Of a DNA stretch of 64,000 bases, positions 36,740 through 47,769 are shown piece after piece. The position numbers and the translations under genes were made by a program. The notes under the pieces were generated by a model that was not told the DNA's origin, searched no databases, and worked only from the letters and a program-made list of their open reading frames with translations. Each line of letters starts with the position of its first letter. Within the stretch, counting starts at the first letter, position 1. Source of the stretch: Phytophthora colocasiae (lineage: Eukaryota; Oomycota; Peronosporomycetes; Peronosporales; Peronosporaceae); contig JAGKQI010000061.1 of the NCBI GenBank assembly GCA_018806915.1, forward strand, positions 434,001 to 498,000, read 5' to 3'.

Positions 36740-39700
36740 TTACACTTCTTCATGCGACTGCATCACGCCGAACCGGTTCCGATTAGCGTGGTCACGTAGG
36801 AACGCGCTCAATATGGCCCCACAGTTAAGATCAGCTTCGTCGACCCACGTTGGCTCATCATAACCGACCCAGTGCACCAGGAATTCACGATAGATCCGGC
36901 CGTAGCGAGTTCGTTTCCCACTTCGCATGTCCGAGATCCGTTCGACTTCGTACTCATCGGCATCCAGATCTGGGACCCAACTGTCTTCCGGAAGGAGGAT
37001 CTCATCGAAATCGAGCCGATCTGCTTCATCTACCGTCAACTCGATCCGCGGTCGATCCGGGAAATTCCGTACCAGCTTTAGCTTAGAAACATGGACCACC
37101 GGGAAGATATGGTAATCAGATCCCGCGATCTCCAGCTTGATCGTGAATTCATTGAGCTTCTCTGCAACACGGAACGGGCCGTGCCAGAGGTGAGCGAGTT
37201 TACGTGCATACCCTTCCTTCACACGATCTAGGTATAGCCAAACTCGTGATCCAGCTTCGATCTGATGCGGATCGACATCCTCATTGTGCCGATCAGCTCG
37301 GTCCGCAATCGCCTCTCGCAGCCTAGCGTTGACCTGTTCTCTCGACTGCTGGTAGTATCTCTGAACGCGATATCTCCACCGTCTTGGATCGCGGTCATGG
37401 CGCCTGGTCGACCCGATCAGGATCGTCGCTTCCAACGTCGATCTCGGATCCCATCCGTGTACCAAATAGTGAGGGGTATCTCCCCGAACCCGATCGTGAG
37501 CCGTGTTAATAGCGAACGTCAATCTCTCTGCGTATTCATCCCAATCCTTTTGATCGAGATCTTGAACATACATCTTGATCGCCCTAGTCGCCGTTTGTAC
37601 CATCCGTTCCGCAGTCCCATTGGCCTGTGGTCCATAGGCCATCGTCGCCCGTTGTGGCTGCCCCAGGATCTTATTGAACGATCTGAAGAAGTCGGACATG
37701 AAACCCGGTTCTCGATCGTGCCTGATCATCTCGCTAGCACCAAATCTGCGGAACACGCATTCTTCATAAGATTCCGCGACGGTCTGGGCCGATCGGGAGG
37801 AACTAGCCTTCGCGATCACATATCCCGTGAACAGATCTACCCAGATCAGTAGTTCGGTGTTGCCTTTGTTGGATCTGGGCAGAGAGGGTATGTGATCCAT
37901 CGCTATGATCTGGAATGGGTATGTCGCTTGCAGATTCCCAGGCGATTCGCCCCGGATCGTGGGCCTCCCTTTTCCAGTCTCACAGTCTACACACTCGCCT
38001 ACGTATCGCTGCACGCTCCGATATAATCCCCTCCAATGGAAATGATCTCGGATCCGCTGATAAGTACGTCCGATCCCCTGATGTCCCCCTTCCAGAGTCG
38101 TATGGTAGTGGTGGAGGACATCCTGCTGTAGCGTTTCTGGAACTACAAGCCTCATCAGGCGGTCGCGATCACCGCTTGATCTCGGCCCTGGTGGGCAGTA
38201 AAACAGCAGATCTTGTTCGTCTACCTCGTACTCGGAGGCGATCTTGGCGTAGGATACAGATTCGGCTCGAGTAAGATCCGCGATCTGCCCAGCCAGGTAC
38301 CTCTTTAGTCCGGCGATCCAGACCTCCTCGTCCTGGGCTCGCCTGATCCGATCAATTCGCATCTCCCGGATCAGTTCCTCTCGCAGGACAGCGGCACCAG
38401 GTCGCGCTCGGGCTGCACGCGTGGCTACTGCCGACACTTGTGCAGTTCGATCTTCAACTCGAGGGGCCAACACCTCATCAAGCCGATTTAGGGTGATCAG
38501 ATCGTACCGATCTGCCTCATCGTAGACCTCGATCCCGCTTCCTCGCTGCAGTGCGGCACTCGCCAAGCTATCTGCGCTCCCATTCCAGTCTCTCTTCACA
38601 TGGACCAGCTCATGATCTCCCCAATTCCGCAAGTGATCTAGCACCTTCTGTTTCAGTAACGTCAATCCTGGCGCCTTGCAGTCGATCTCGCCCCGGACTT
38701 GTCGGATCACCAGATTCGAATCGCCACAAACGACCAAACGGCGGCGTTCTAACTGTGCGATCATGCCAAGACCTAGCAAGAGTCCACGGTATTCCGCTTC
38801 ATTGACAGTAAGGCTTTCAGCATAATCCGATCTAGCCTTGATCACTCTCCACTCTGGTAAACTCCACACGATCGCGCTGAAAGCGCCCCCTCCTCGTTTC
38901 ACGCGTGCCGATCCGTCGAAACTTATAACCCACAAATCCTCCTCTGGGTCTACGGTGGGGATCGGCATCTGGACCCGACGTTTTGGTTCCTTTCGTGGCG
39001 CGATCGCGATCAGAGCTTCGTCGATCTCCGATCTGGGCGTTATGTTAGCTGCGATCGCCCCCAGTATTTCATCCTCCCCCTTCGTACACTTCGTGATCTC
39101 GAGTGTCCACGGGGACAGAAGAGCAGACCATTGTCCCAGACGTCCTTGGAGGCCGGCAGACTTGAACAGCCAGGCAAGCGTGGAGTGTCGGGTTAGGACC
39201 TTGATCCGACGTCCCACCAACACGGTGTAGTGTAGATCCAAGATCCGAAGTAGAGCCAACACCTCCTTTTCGGCAACATTATAATTCAGCTCGTTGGTCT
39301 TCAAGGTTCGGCTGGCAAACGCGACCGGGTGGTAGATCTGGTCGTGTTCCTGCATTAGTGCGGCGGAAATCGCCCAGTCACTAGCGTACACGATCACCAC
39401 GGGTAACTTCGTCGTGTCGAAGTGACGAAGGATCGGGGTCGACGCGATCTTGGTCTTCAAGGCTGTAAACGCCCTGTATGCCCTACCCCACCTCTCGTCA
39501 CCAGTCTTTAGGCCCAGGTTGGCTCCGATCTCGCTTGAACAGGGTGAAGACATCGCCCCCAAGTCAGGATCCGGTGTACTATCGCTTCTTTGAGTCGGGA
39601 TATGTAGTGATCTATCCCGATCCAACTTAAGCTCGACGGGATCTTGAGTGATCAGGTCCATGCTATCCATGATCTTTCGTAGATCTGGTCGCTTCTTCAG

Positions 39701-40471
39701 TTCTGCGAACTCCACCTCACGTAGTTCATATAGGACCGATGCATAGATCGCATAATCCTCGATGAACCGACTATAGTAGTTCAAACTTCCCAGGAACGAT
39801 TGCATGGATCGGAGTGATCCAGGTAATGGTAGATCCGTCAGAGACTTCAGGTCCTTCGGGTTTGCCTCCAATCCATCGATCGACACTTTGTGTCCGAGAT
39901 ATTCCACTTTATCCATGCCCCAGAAGCTCTTTGCCACACTGATCGAGAGATTCCACTTATCACAGGCCTCCAATAGGTCTTCCACCCGATCGCACATTTG
40001 ATCCCATGATCCAGCCGTGATCAAGATATCGTCGATGTATGATCTCCGTCCTAGAACCGACGGGCGACCGGGATCTTCCGGGATTTATGACTCGAACACA
40101 TCCGCAGAGCCTTCCACATCTCCGGACTGGGAGATCTTCAAAAATCCATATAGTGCATTGTCCACAAGGCGTTGATAGATCTGAGGGGCGTTCTTCAGCC
40201 CGAACGGCATGCGATTCCACTCAAAAAGGCCAAATGGAGTGATGAAAGCCGAGATCGCGCGAGCTCGATCGGTCATTGATACGACCCAGAATCCACTCGC
40301 CATGTCTAATGAACAATACCAAAGAACCTTGTCAAGATCTTCTAGCAGGTCATTGATCAGGGGCATCGGGTAGATCATCAGCCTTGTGAGACGTTCACCA
40401 ACCGATAATCGATACATAGTCGGATGTCTACACCGTTCTTCTTGATGATCACCACGATCGGAGATGCCCAT
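36740..40471 (-). pseudogene. B1 pol: RT core, degenerate RNase H, archaeal-type RNase H, integrase, chromodomain
   Basis: One frame with a single TAA (40085-40087, after VFES). RT: SLDMASGFWVV, PFGLKNAP and YIDD near 40047. First RNase H is degenerate: VYAS for DAS and LTRH for TDH, while AEKEVLAL is kept. Second RNase H of archaeal type: FDGSARVKRGGG, NEAEYRGLLLGL, VCGDSNLVI and WNGSADSLA. Integrase: HHCC (HYHTT...CVDCE), AMDH, RHDREP and GTAERMVQ. The chromodomain at the end has EYEVERISD and EFLVHWVGYDEPTW. The frame is one base off the upstream RT frame. Both this shift and the TAA are also in B2. Confidence 0.9.
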
Positions 40472-42329
40472 GGCGATGTCGATGGCCGAATGATCTTGGC
40501 AGCTAGGAGTCCTTTGATAAGATCCGATACTTTCTCGCGAAACTGTGGCGCCACCTTTCGGACTCGTTGTGCGATCGGCTTTGCATCACCCACGTCGATA
40601 TCGCATAAAACACCCTTGGCCGCTGGAGGAAGTGCGTTTCCTTTTCCGATCAGGAGATGTCGCTTCTTCCAAATAATCTGTCGAAGTTTCTCGATCTCCT
40701 CCTGGGTAGCCGATCCCGGATTTCCTACTTGCAGATCTTCAATCCTGACTTCTTCGGTGGTGGAGATCTGGATCTCTGGTACTACTGCGAGATTATCGGC
40801 TAGATCTTCGGCCGAAAAATCGCCACTTTCGTGTAAGTGGGTCTGATCGGCGTTCTCGATCCCTTCAAGAGATGTCGGATCCGGTTCATCCGTTGATTGA
40901 TCACGCAGCCTATCGTCCTTGGCTGTCAAGATCGGGGTGTCTTTAACCATGGGGACGGCATCGGCGTCGGATTCATGTTTGATCTCGATTTGAAAATCTG
41001 GTTTTTCTGTTTTTACCTCGATCTCTTCTTCGCATGTCCGATCTGTCCGATCTGGGGCCTGATCTGGCAAGCTTTCATTCGTCTCAGTCTCACCGCCCCC
41101 AGCTTCGCCACTCGGGGTCTTGTCGGAACTGATCGTAATCGGTGGGGTATCCATGGGATCCGGTTGGGGATCGATGAATGCGACCTTGACTTCGACCGTA
41201 TCGGTTGGTGATCGAGGTTCTAATGTCGATATTGGCACAGGATCAGGATCGGTCTTGGTTGCCCCACCTCGGCGGAGTATGGATCGCGGCGTAACGTAGG
41301 TCGGCCGTTCGACCGACGGTAAGGGGATCTCTACGGATTCCTGAGGTTCTGGTCTTGCGTCCACTGTCGCTTCTAGAGCTAGATTCTGCCACTCCATGTA
41401 ACGTCGGGATCCGATCGACACAAACCCGGGGAATCGAGGCACTTTTTCCTGATCAAGTACCATTCCAACATGTAATCTGTGATCCAGTGGTAAAATCTTC
41501 TCGCTCAAATTCGTGATCGCTAAGTACCGAGTTCGGCCGGGTCCATTCACCACTGTAGGTACCCATTGGTCGCCTCTGGTCACCCACAGTTTCTCTGTCG
41601 CCGATAATTTCACTCTCGATGCGATCTCTTCAGATCCCCCAACTGGGATATGTAGATCTTCCTCCAATTTTACCGATCTTACCTTCTCCCCGTATAATCT
41701 CTTGCGACCACTAAGTAGGATCCCCACTTCATTAGGTAAGCACATCGATCCCTTCGCAAGATCCATCCGGACCCCAGCCGGGATCATGAAATCCATACCC
41801 AGGATCGCATCTTGCCCGGATAGATCCCCGATCCAAACATCGAAAAAGTAGACCAAGTATCCCGCAAGCGTGATCTTGATCCTCGTTCTTCCCTCGGTGG
41901 TGTACACATTATCACCGATCCCAACACACTCCTGTCTCTGACTAGTGTCAAAGTGGCACCCAACCTTACGAGCAAAGGTGGTATCCAAGATGGATACCTC
42001 GGCGCCAGTGTCCAGGAGCAAGATCGCTCTTTCGTGATTGATCTTGCCTGAGATCTTGGCTTGGCGGAACCATTTTCCGGGTGCGTGGTATTTCCAATAC
42101 CCCCTGGACTCTCCTTCCTTGAGATCCAGAGCCACTTCCGCACCAGATCGAGAGAACTCATCGATCCGGGGAAGACTCGCGATCTTAGCAGTATACGAAT
42201 GCAACTTACATGTATTACCGCGCAGATCCGAATTCTCCCTATCTTGATCTCTCGATTTCTTGTTCACATATGCATAGATGCAGTACTCAGAACGCTCGGC
42301 TCGTACCGGTTTCCAAACCGGCGAGCGTC
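40378..42329 (-). pseudogene. B1 pol: N-terminal region, protease and start of RT
   Basis: Opens in the -1 frame directly from the gag stop (LGRSPVWKP...). Retropepsin with LLLDTGAEVS near 42015, followed by ILGMDFMIPAG, the second conserved protease block. A long acidic linker (Glu/Asp/Thr/Pro) leads to the RT N-terminus (STSPWASPIVVIIKKNGVDIRLCIDYR). The frame ends at VNVSQG by a one-base shift; the RT continues in the frame of 36740-40471. Confidence 0.88.
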
Positions 42330-42339
42330 CTAGTTTAAC
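42292..42339 (-). other. -1 frameshift signal between gag and pol of B1
   Basis: G TTA AAC (42339-42333), stop TAG (42332-42330), then outer stem ACGCTCG/CGAGCGT (42322-42328 with 42292-42298) enclosing CCGGTTT-gg-AAACCGG (42306-42321). Same layout as D and B2, with pol in the -1 frame. Confidence 0.85.
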
Positions 42340-43615
42340 ATCTTTTCCACCTTCTCGGGGAACAATCCGGCATGTCGGGTCGGGTCGTACCACTTGCGGA
42401 TCTGGTTGTAGAATTCTTCCATGGGGCATTCTCCAGCTTCATGGATCTCCCCACAACCACGGCAGGTATACAGACAGCGATCCGTTGGGTGACCTCTCTT
42501 CCCGCACTTTTCACAGGTTAGACGTCTCCAGCAGTCCAGATCCGTATGCTTCCGCGATCCACAGTGTGAAAAGCGACCTCGATCGTGGTCTGACGTACCC
42601 CTGCGATCCGTGATCCGGCCTCGATCTTGCGCGTTCGTGTGCGATCGCGACTGATCCTGTTGGTGGGGAACGCCCCCAGTACCGATCTGCTTGTCTTCCG
42701 ACGCGGCAAGATATATCCTCCGGAGATCGCCTTCAGAATCGGATCGGATATTTCCTCTGATTCCGAGCTCGGATCTTGGGTTTGGATCGCCCGCACCACC
42801 GCTCGGGTGGGTGCCGCCGGGGCACTGGCCGGTGCCTTTTGTCTGTACTTCGATCCGAACGCAGATTTACGCTGTCTGCTTTTCGCCCGTTCCCGGGCCC
42901 GAAGTACTTCCTCCAGTTCATCGACGTCGCTCAGCCGGAGTAGGGTCAGCCGATCAGCTAACTCCGGATCTCCCAATGTCTCGATGTAGTGGTCTACATG
43001 CTCCCGGCGGGCCTTAGGGCTCCCATCCTTGATTTTCAGTCTAGCACGTAAAGCCGCCACGTTGAGCCGGTAGAGATAATCGAGACGAGTTTCTTCCGAT
43101 CGCTTGCGAGCGTGATAGTATTGCCACGCGACCGACATACCCAACCCACAATACTGGGTTTGGAAACTGTCCAACAGATCTGCCCACTTGGTTTTCGTCG
43201 TTCGACTGAGCTGCCTGTACCAGTTCTTTGCCGGTCCCACCATCAGATCAGCAAACGTGAGGCATTTCTCTTCTTCCGTAGCCTGATCGCGCTGAAATGC
43301 TGACTTGACCTTACCGATCCAGGCCCGAGCGCGATCTTCGTCCAGATCTTTACCCGCAAAATCTTTCAGATCCGAGATCGCTGAGATCCGAACCCGCTGG
43401 ATCATCGACGCTCCTTGACCGATCGCCGCGGATGCGATCGCTGCTCGGCTCGACATCTGTCCACCAGAACTTGGTATGCCCATATCGTCCGGATCGTATT
43501 CCCATGCATCCGGATCCGAGGCCGTAACGGACTCCATTTCAACATCCAGCTCCCCTTTGATCGGCGATCGGGGTGTCGCGAGATTCCGTTCTTTCAAGAA
43601 ACGATCCATCGCCAT
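42330..43615 (-). pseudogene. B1 gag (frameshifted)
   Basis: Counterpart of the intact 431-aa Gag at 50258-51553. ATG at 43615, 15 bp after the ORF1 stop. The capsid-like domain with RAWIGKVKSAF and NWYRQLSRTTKTKW is intact, but a deletion of about 10 bp near 42745 shifts the frame before the zinc knuckles. The knuckles and slippery end remain readable in the original frame downstream. Not functional as a full protein. Confidence 0.85.
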
Positions 43616-43630
43616 TTGAAAGTAGTCGTC

Positions 43631-44647
43631 CTACTTGTTGCTCGATCCAGTGGAATTAGTCGTCGGCGCGGTCTGGTCCGTCCGGATCCGGCGATTTTCT
43701 TGCTGATCGGGCATCTTGACCTCCAGCTTCGCAGCCACCGATCGCGTATCCTGTTTCTTCATACGCGATTTCAGGAACTTGGTGCCGGAGGGGCCCAGCG
43801 ACATGCGTTGCAGCCTTCTCGGGCTGTCGGAATCTGGTTCCGAAGTCGCTGACGCGTAGCATGACGATCCAGTCTGATAACCTAGATCGGGGGTCAGTAG
43901 GCGTTCGCCGACCAAGACTTTGAGAGAGTTGAATAGGTCATGGGTTGCAGACTGAATCGCTTGCAGTTCCAAGTCAAATAGAGAGTTTGGGTCGAATTCT
44001 CAATCCACTAAACCAGCCTCTTGGAGCAGATCAAGTAGAATCTTCACCGCGTTCAGGCGGTCCGAGCTAGTCCGGGGCTTCGACACCGGGCCGGTGAGGT
44101 TACCGATCTGGCGGACTTGTATGATAGTAAGAACGGGATCGTTAAGCAAGGTCTCACTTAGCATCTTCCTGTAGTAGGCCTGCTCGATCGCGTCCTTGGT
44201 GATCGTTGATCCTGGGTTGATCACATCTTCTGGCTCTGAGTCTGGAGCTTTCAATTTCGTCCGGGTGCTCTTGATCTTCTTTTTCTTGGTCGATCTTGAG
44301 GCAACAGTGGACTTGGTGAGCAGATTAGGTTTCAGCTTTGCTGATTCCTTATCGCTCGTGTGCGGATCTCGATTCTCATCGAGATCCGCAATGGCCCTCG
44401 AAGGGGCCTTGGGAGGAATTCGAGGTTTTTCTTCGAGATCTGGATTGCGATCCAGGTCTGCCTCGTGCCTGTCAGTAGAGATCCTCCCAGAACTCTGCTG
44501 ATCTGTGGATCTTTCCGTTTTAAGCGATGCCTCCGTCGATCCAACATTCGTAGGCACTTCTTCCCCTTGTTCTTCTTTAATCTTGACATCTTCTTGGGAC
44601 TCACGGTGATATCCGAAGTCACCAGAAGATCCGGGCACGCGCACCAT
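43631..44647 (-). pseudogene. B1 ORF1, protein before gag (one stop codon)
   Basis: About 338 codons. The ATG (44647-44645) is the second base step after the LTR, so the primer binding site TGGTGCGCGTGCCC forms codons 1-6 (MVRVPG). The product is basic and disordered in the first half (TKKKKIKSTRTK near residue 145), with a helical middle (DAIEQAYYRKM, LNAVKILLDLLQEAGL). One TGA at 44000-44002 replaces Gly of B2. It shares its frame with gag, separated by a single TAG. No family recognised. Confidence 0.65.
44629..44646 (-). other. Primer binding site of B1
   Basis: TGGTGCGCGTGCCCGGAT, 1 nt from the 5' LTR and identical to the site of D. It overlaps the ORF1 start codon. Confidence 0.82.
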
Positions 44648-46105
44648 TGTGGTGGAGCGGATCTGGCCAAAATCTGGTTGAGGCCGATCGCGATCGCCAC
44701 TTGCGCCCAGACACCGACTAACGGAGGGGGTCCCCCGATGATCCGTGATCTTGCTGCGTGTAGTGTTCACCTTGTGTACCCGTCGGTAGGCGGGTTACGC
44801 TCTTCCAGGTGACTTCTGAAGATGTCTTGGGACGAGAAGAAAGTCTTGGGTGACGCAGGGGTTTGAGGCGGCGTGGAAGTTCTTCACTCCACCTCGGGGT
44901 ACTTGATCCCGGTCGTAGGCGAGTTCTCGATCCTTGATCCGGGCACCTGGTTCTTGATCCAGGTCTTCCAATGGTCCTATGTTCGGGATTCAGTCCCTTC
45001 CTTTCGTTGCTTGCCGCTTCCTTTAGCGGGAGTCTTGAGGGGGCGAGATTCGACGGGATCGTCAGGCTAAACAACCAATTCCTTCCGATCTGATGTATGC
45101 ACTTAAAGGATAGTTCACTAGATAGGGCAAAGCTGGTCAATATATTATCCAGACTTAACCGCTATACTATGTCACGTATCCTTACCTCCTTGACGCTTGT
45201 AGGGCCAATGTAGTTCCCGGTTCCAGGCGCAGCGAAGACACTTGAGTGGTTCAGGGCCAATTCGATTCTGTTTATAGTTATCCCTATGCCTACTAATCCC
45301 ATCCTGATTTACTATCCTACGATCACATGACACTGGCTACATAGCTGATCCCTAGCTTGGTTCCCCTAACCCTGATCGTGAGCCGATTCCGCACTTAACC
45401 GAAGCTTGATCTCTCACTTAACCGAAGCTTGATCTCGCACTTAACCGAAGCTTGATCTCGAACTTAACCGAAGCTTGATCTCGCACTTAGCCGAAGCTTG
45501 ATCTCGAACTTAGCCGAAGCTTGATCTCGAACTTAACCGAAGCTTGATCTCGCACTTAACCGAAGCTTGATCTCGTACTTAATCGGGACTTGATCGCCGC
45601 CTGATCGGGACTTGATCGCTGCCTGATCCCGCTTGATAATCCTTCGGAGAGTCCAGATCAGTCCATCAGAAGGGTCTGCGTCGCGCCTGGGGCTGAGCTT
45701 GATCCAGAGCTGATCTCGTACTTAAACGGGAGAAGATCACTGCGTGATCCTGCGTGATTCCGGTTCGTTGCCGCCCGGGGAAGTAGGATCGTGCTGTTAG
45801 GGGCTTCGGGGCGCCGGGGTAAGCCGATCGTGCTCACTTGGGACCCTGTCATCGTTGATCGCGCAAGAACATCCTTGATTTCCCACTTCTTCCTCCGGCA
45901 GGATTCGGATCACCCACGAACACCGCTCCACTTGCTCCTCCGCCGGTGTCTCTGTTGCCTGTTCCCCGGCGGGACCCATCGTACCTTCGTCTGATTCGAC
46001 CCAGATCTGGGGATCACAGCTCCCCCCTGTCGCTCGTTCCGACTCTATTCGGGTTCGTGGCTGATATTGTCTCTCCGGGAAAAATTCTCGTCCGCTTCAC
46101 CACAG
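44648..46105 (-). repeat. 5' LTR of B1 (recombinant)
   Basis: 1458 bp with nine 23-bp units (about 45397-45580). The part nearest 46105 (from about 45757) differs at several sites from the B1 3' LTR, while the matching end of the B2 LTR (47770-48113) resembles the B1 3' LTR. This is expected if the two LTRs exchanged ends. Confidence 0.85.
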
Positions 46106-47769
46106 AACTAAATACTGCGTGACCCGGCAGTGGCCTCTTCCTAAAGAGCAATGCGACGTCATTGACGCCTTCTTCCGTGCGAAGCACGCGGCGGGTCTCG
46201 TGCGCGAGAGCAAGTCTCCGCACTCCGCGCCAACGTTCTGTGTCAGAAAGCCGAATGGCAAGTGGCGTATCGTTCACGCTTTTAACAAGCTCAACGCTGC
46301 CACGATTCCGGCGCAGACGCCGATTCCTAGGAAGGATGTTCTTCAGAACAACATGGTGGGTTGCACCATGTACAGTGCGCTCGACTTAGTCGATGGCTAC
46401 TATCAGCTGCTCATGCGATCCAGTGATATTCCGCTTACAGCGGTGAGCACCCCGAGCGGTATGCTCTGGGAGTGGCTCGTCATGCCCCAAGGGATGTCGA
46501 ATGTGCCTGCAACGTTCAATCGTCTAGAGACGCAGTTGTTCAGGCCCCTACGGGCATTCGCACAGACATACTTTGACGATGTGTTCGTCCACAGTCAGGC
46601 CTAACACGGCAAGACTGACGTCGAGGTGCACGTGGAACACGTGAGAGCTGTGCTCGGGTGCATGCGCACGAACAAGTTGTACGCCAACGCGGACAAGTGC
46701 GTCTTTGGCGCGGAAGAAATCCCCTTCCTAGGGTGCTTCATTGGGAAGCATGGCCTTCGTGCTGATCCAGCAAAGGTCAAGGCCATTGTGGACTGGCCGG
46801 TTCCCTTGAACCAGAAGGACTTGCGTAAGTGGCTGGGCTTGGCCAACTACTTGCACAAGTACAGCGAGAACTACGCTGAGTTGTCTCGGCCACTGACGGA
46901 TCTCCTTAAGAAGGATGCCGAATGGGTATGGCGTGCTGAGCACGAGAGTGCGTTCACCCGTATCAAGGATAGCCTGCTTCAGGCACCGATACTGGCGTTG
47001 CCAGACCCCGATCATCCGTTCATCGTCGTCTGTGACGCCTCGGACTTTGCCATTGGCAGTGCTTTGCTACAAGCGGACGCCGAAGGGCGCGAACGCGTCA
47101 TTGCATTTGAGTCTCGGCAGCTCAAGGCTGCTGAGAAGAACTATCCAGTTCATGACAAGGAGCTACTTGCAATGAAGTACGCTCTCGTCAAATTCAGGGT
47201 TTACCTGCTCGGCTCCAAGCCGTTTGTGATCTACACGGATCATGCGTCACTACGCACAGCGACGCAGTCGCCTCACCTCTCGCAGAGGATGGCCCGATGG
47301 CTCTCCTTCTTTGCGGAGTATAACTTCGAGGTGAAGTACAAGCCTGGCAGGCAGAACGTCCTCGCTGACGCGTTATCACGTCGCCCGGACTATGAGTTAT
47401 CTCATGTCACCTCGGTGACGTCGTCCGTGACGGACATGGTTCGAGCAGCGTACGCTCAGGACGACTCTTGTGTCGCGCTGCTTTAAACTCTAGGGAGCGA
47501 TGAGTTTAAGGACTCGAAGGTGACTCTGTCACGACGCCTAAAGGCGAGACTCCAACGCTATAGCCTGGAAGGCGGTCTGCTGTACTACAGCACGGGTCAG
47601 GATGACCCACCACGCGTGGTGGTCCCTCATGATGAGGATCTGAAGTACCGTATCCTCTATGAGGCACACGACACACCTACGAGCGGCCACCTCGGTCGCG
47701 AGAAGACCTACGGCTCGGTGAGCTCCATGTACTGGTGGCCGAAGATGTACAAGGGGGTCAGCACATATG
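46106..47769 (+). pseudogene. Element C pol: RT, RNase H and integrase N-terminus, inverted relative to the rest of C
   Basis: Open frame with two in-frame TAA codons (46602-46604 and 47484-47486). RT starts mid-domain at TKYCVTRQWP and includes SALDLVDGYYQ and the catalytic TYFDDVFV. The RNase H keeps CDASDFAIG, the Glu of HDKELLAMKYAL, and YTDHASL, so it is catalytic-type. The integrase N-terminus has HLGREKTYGSV and ends at YKGVSTYV, where B2 begins. Its continuation is at 32079 on the minus strand. Very similar in style to Phytophthora Gypsy polyproteins. Both TAA codons may be simple nonsense mutations. Confidence 0.9.

Larger units (their letters stand above)
32080..46105 (-). mobile_element. 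Element B1, giant GATC-rich Gypsy element with dual RNase H and antisense ORF
   Basis: 14.0 kb between LTRs 32080-33445 and 44648-46105. Minus strand: ORF1, gag, pol. Plus strand: a 945-aa ORF between pol and the 3' LTR. Left flank CATA equals the complement of TATG at 47766-47769, not the right flank, because the right LTR has been recombined with that of B2. GATC occurs about 30 times per kb in the counted part. Gag, ORF1 and pol carry lesions; only the antisense ORF is intact. Confidence 0.93.
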
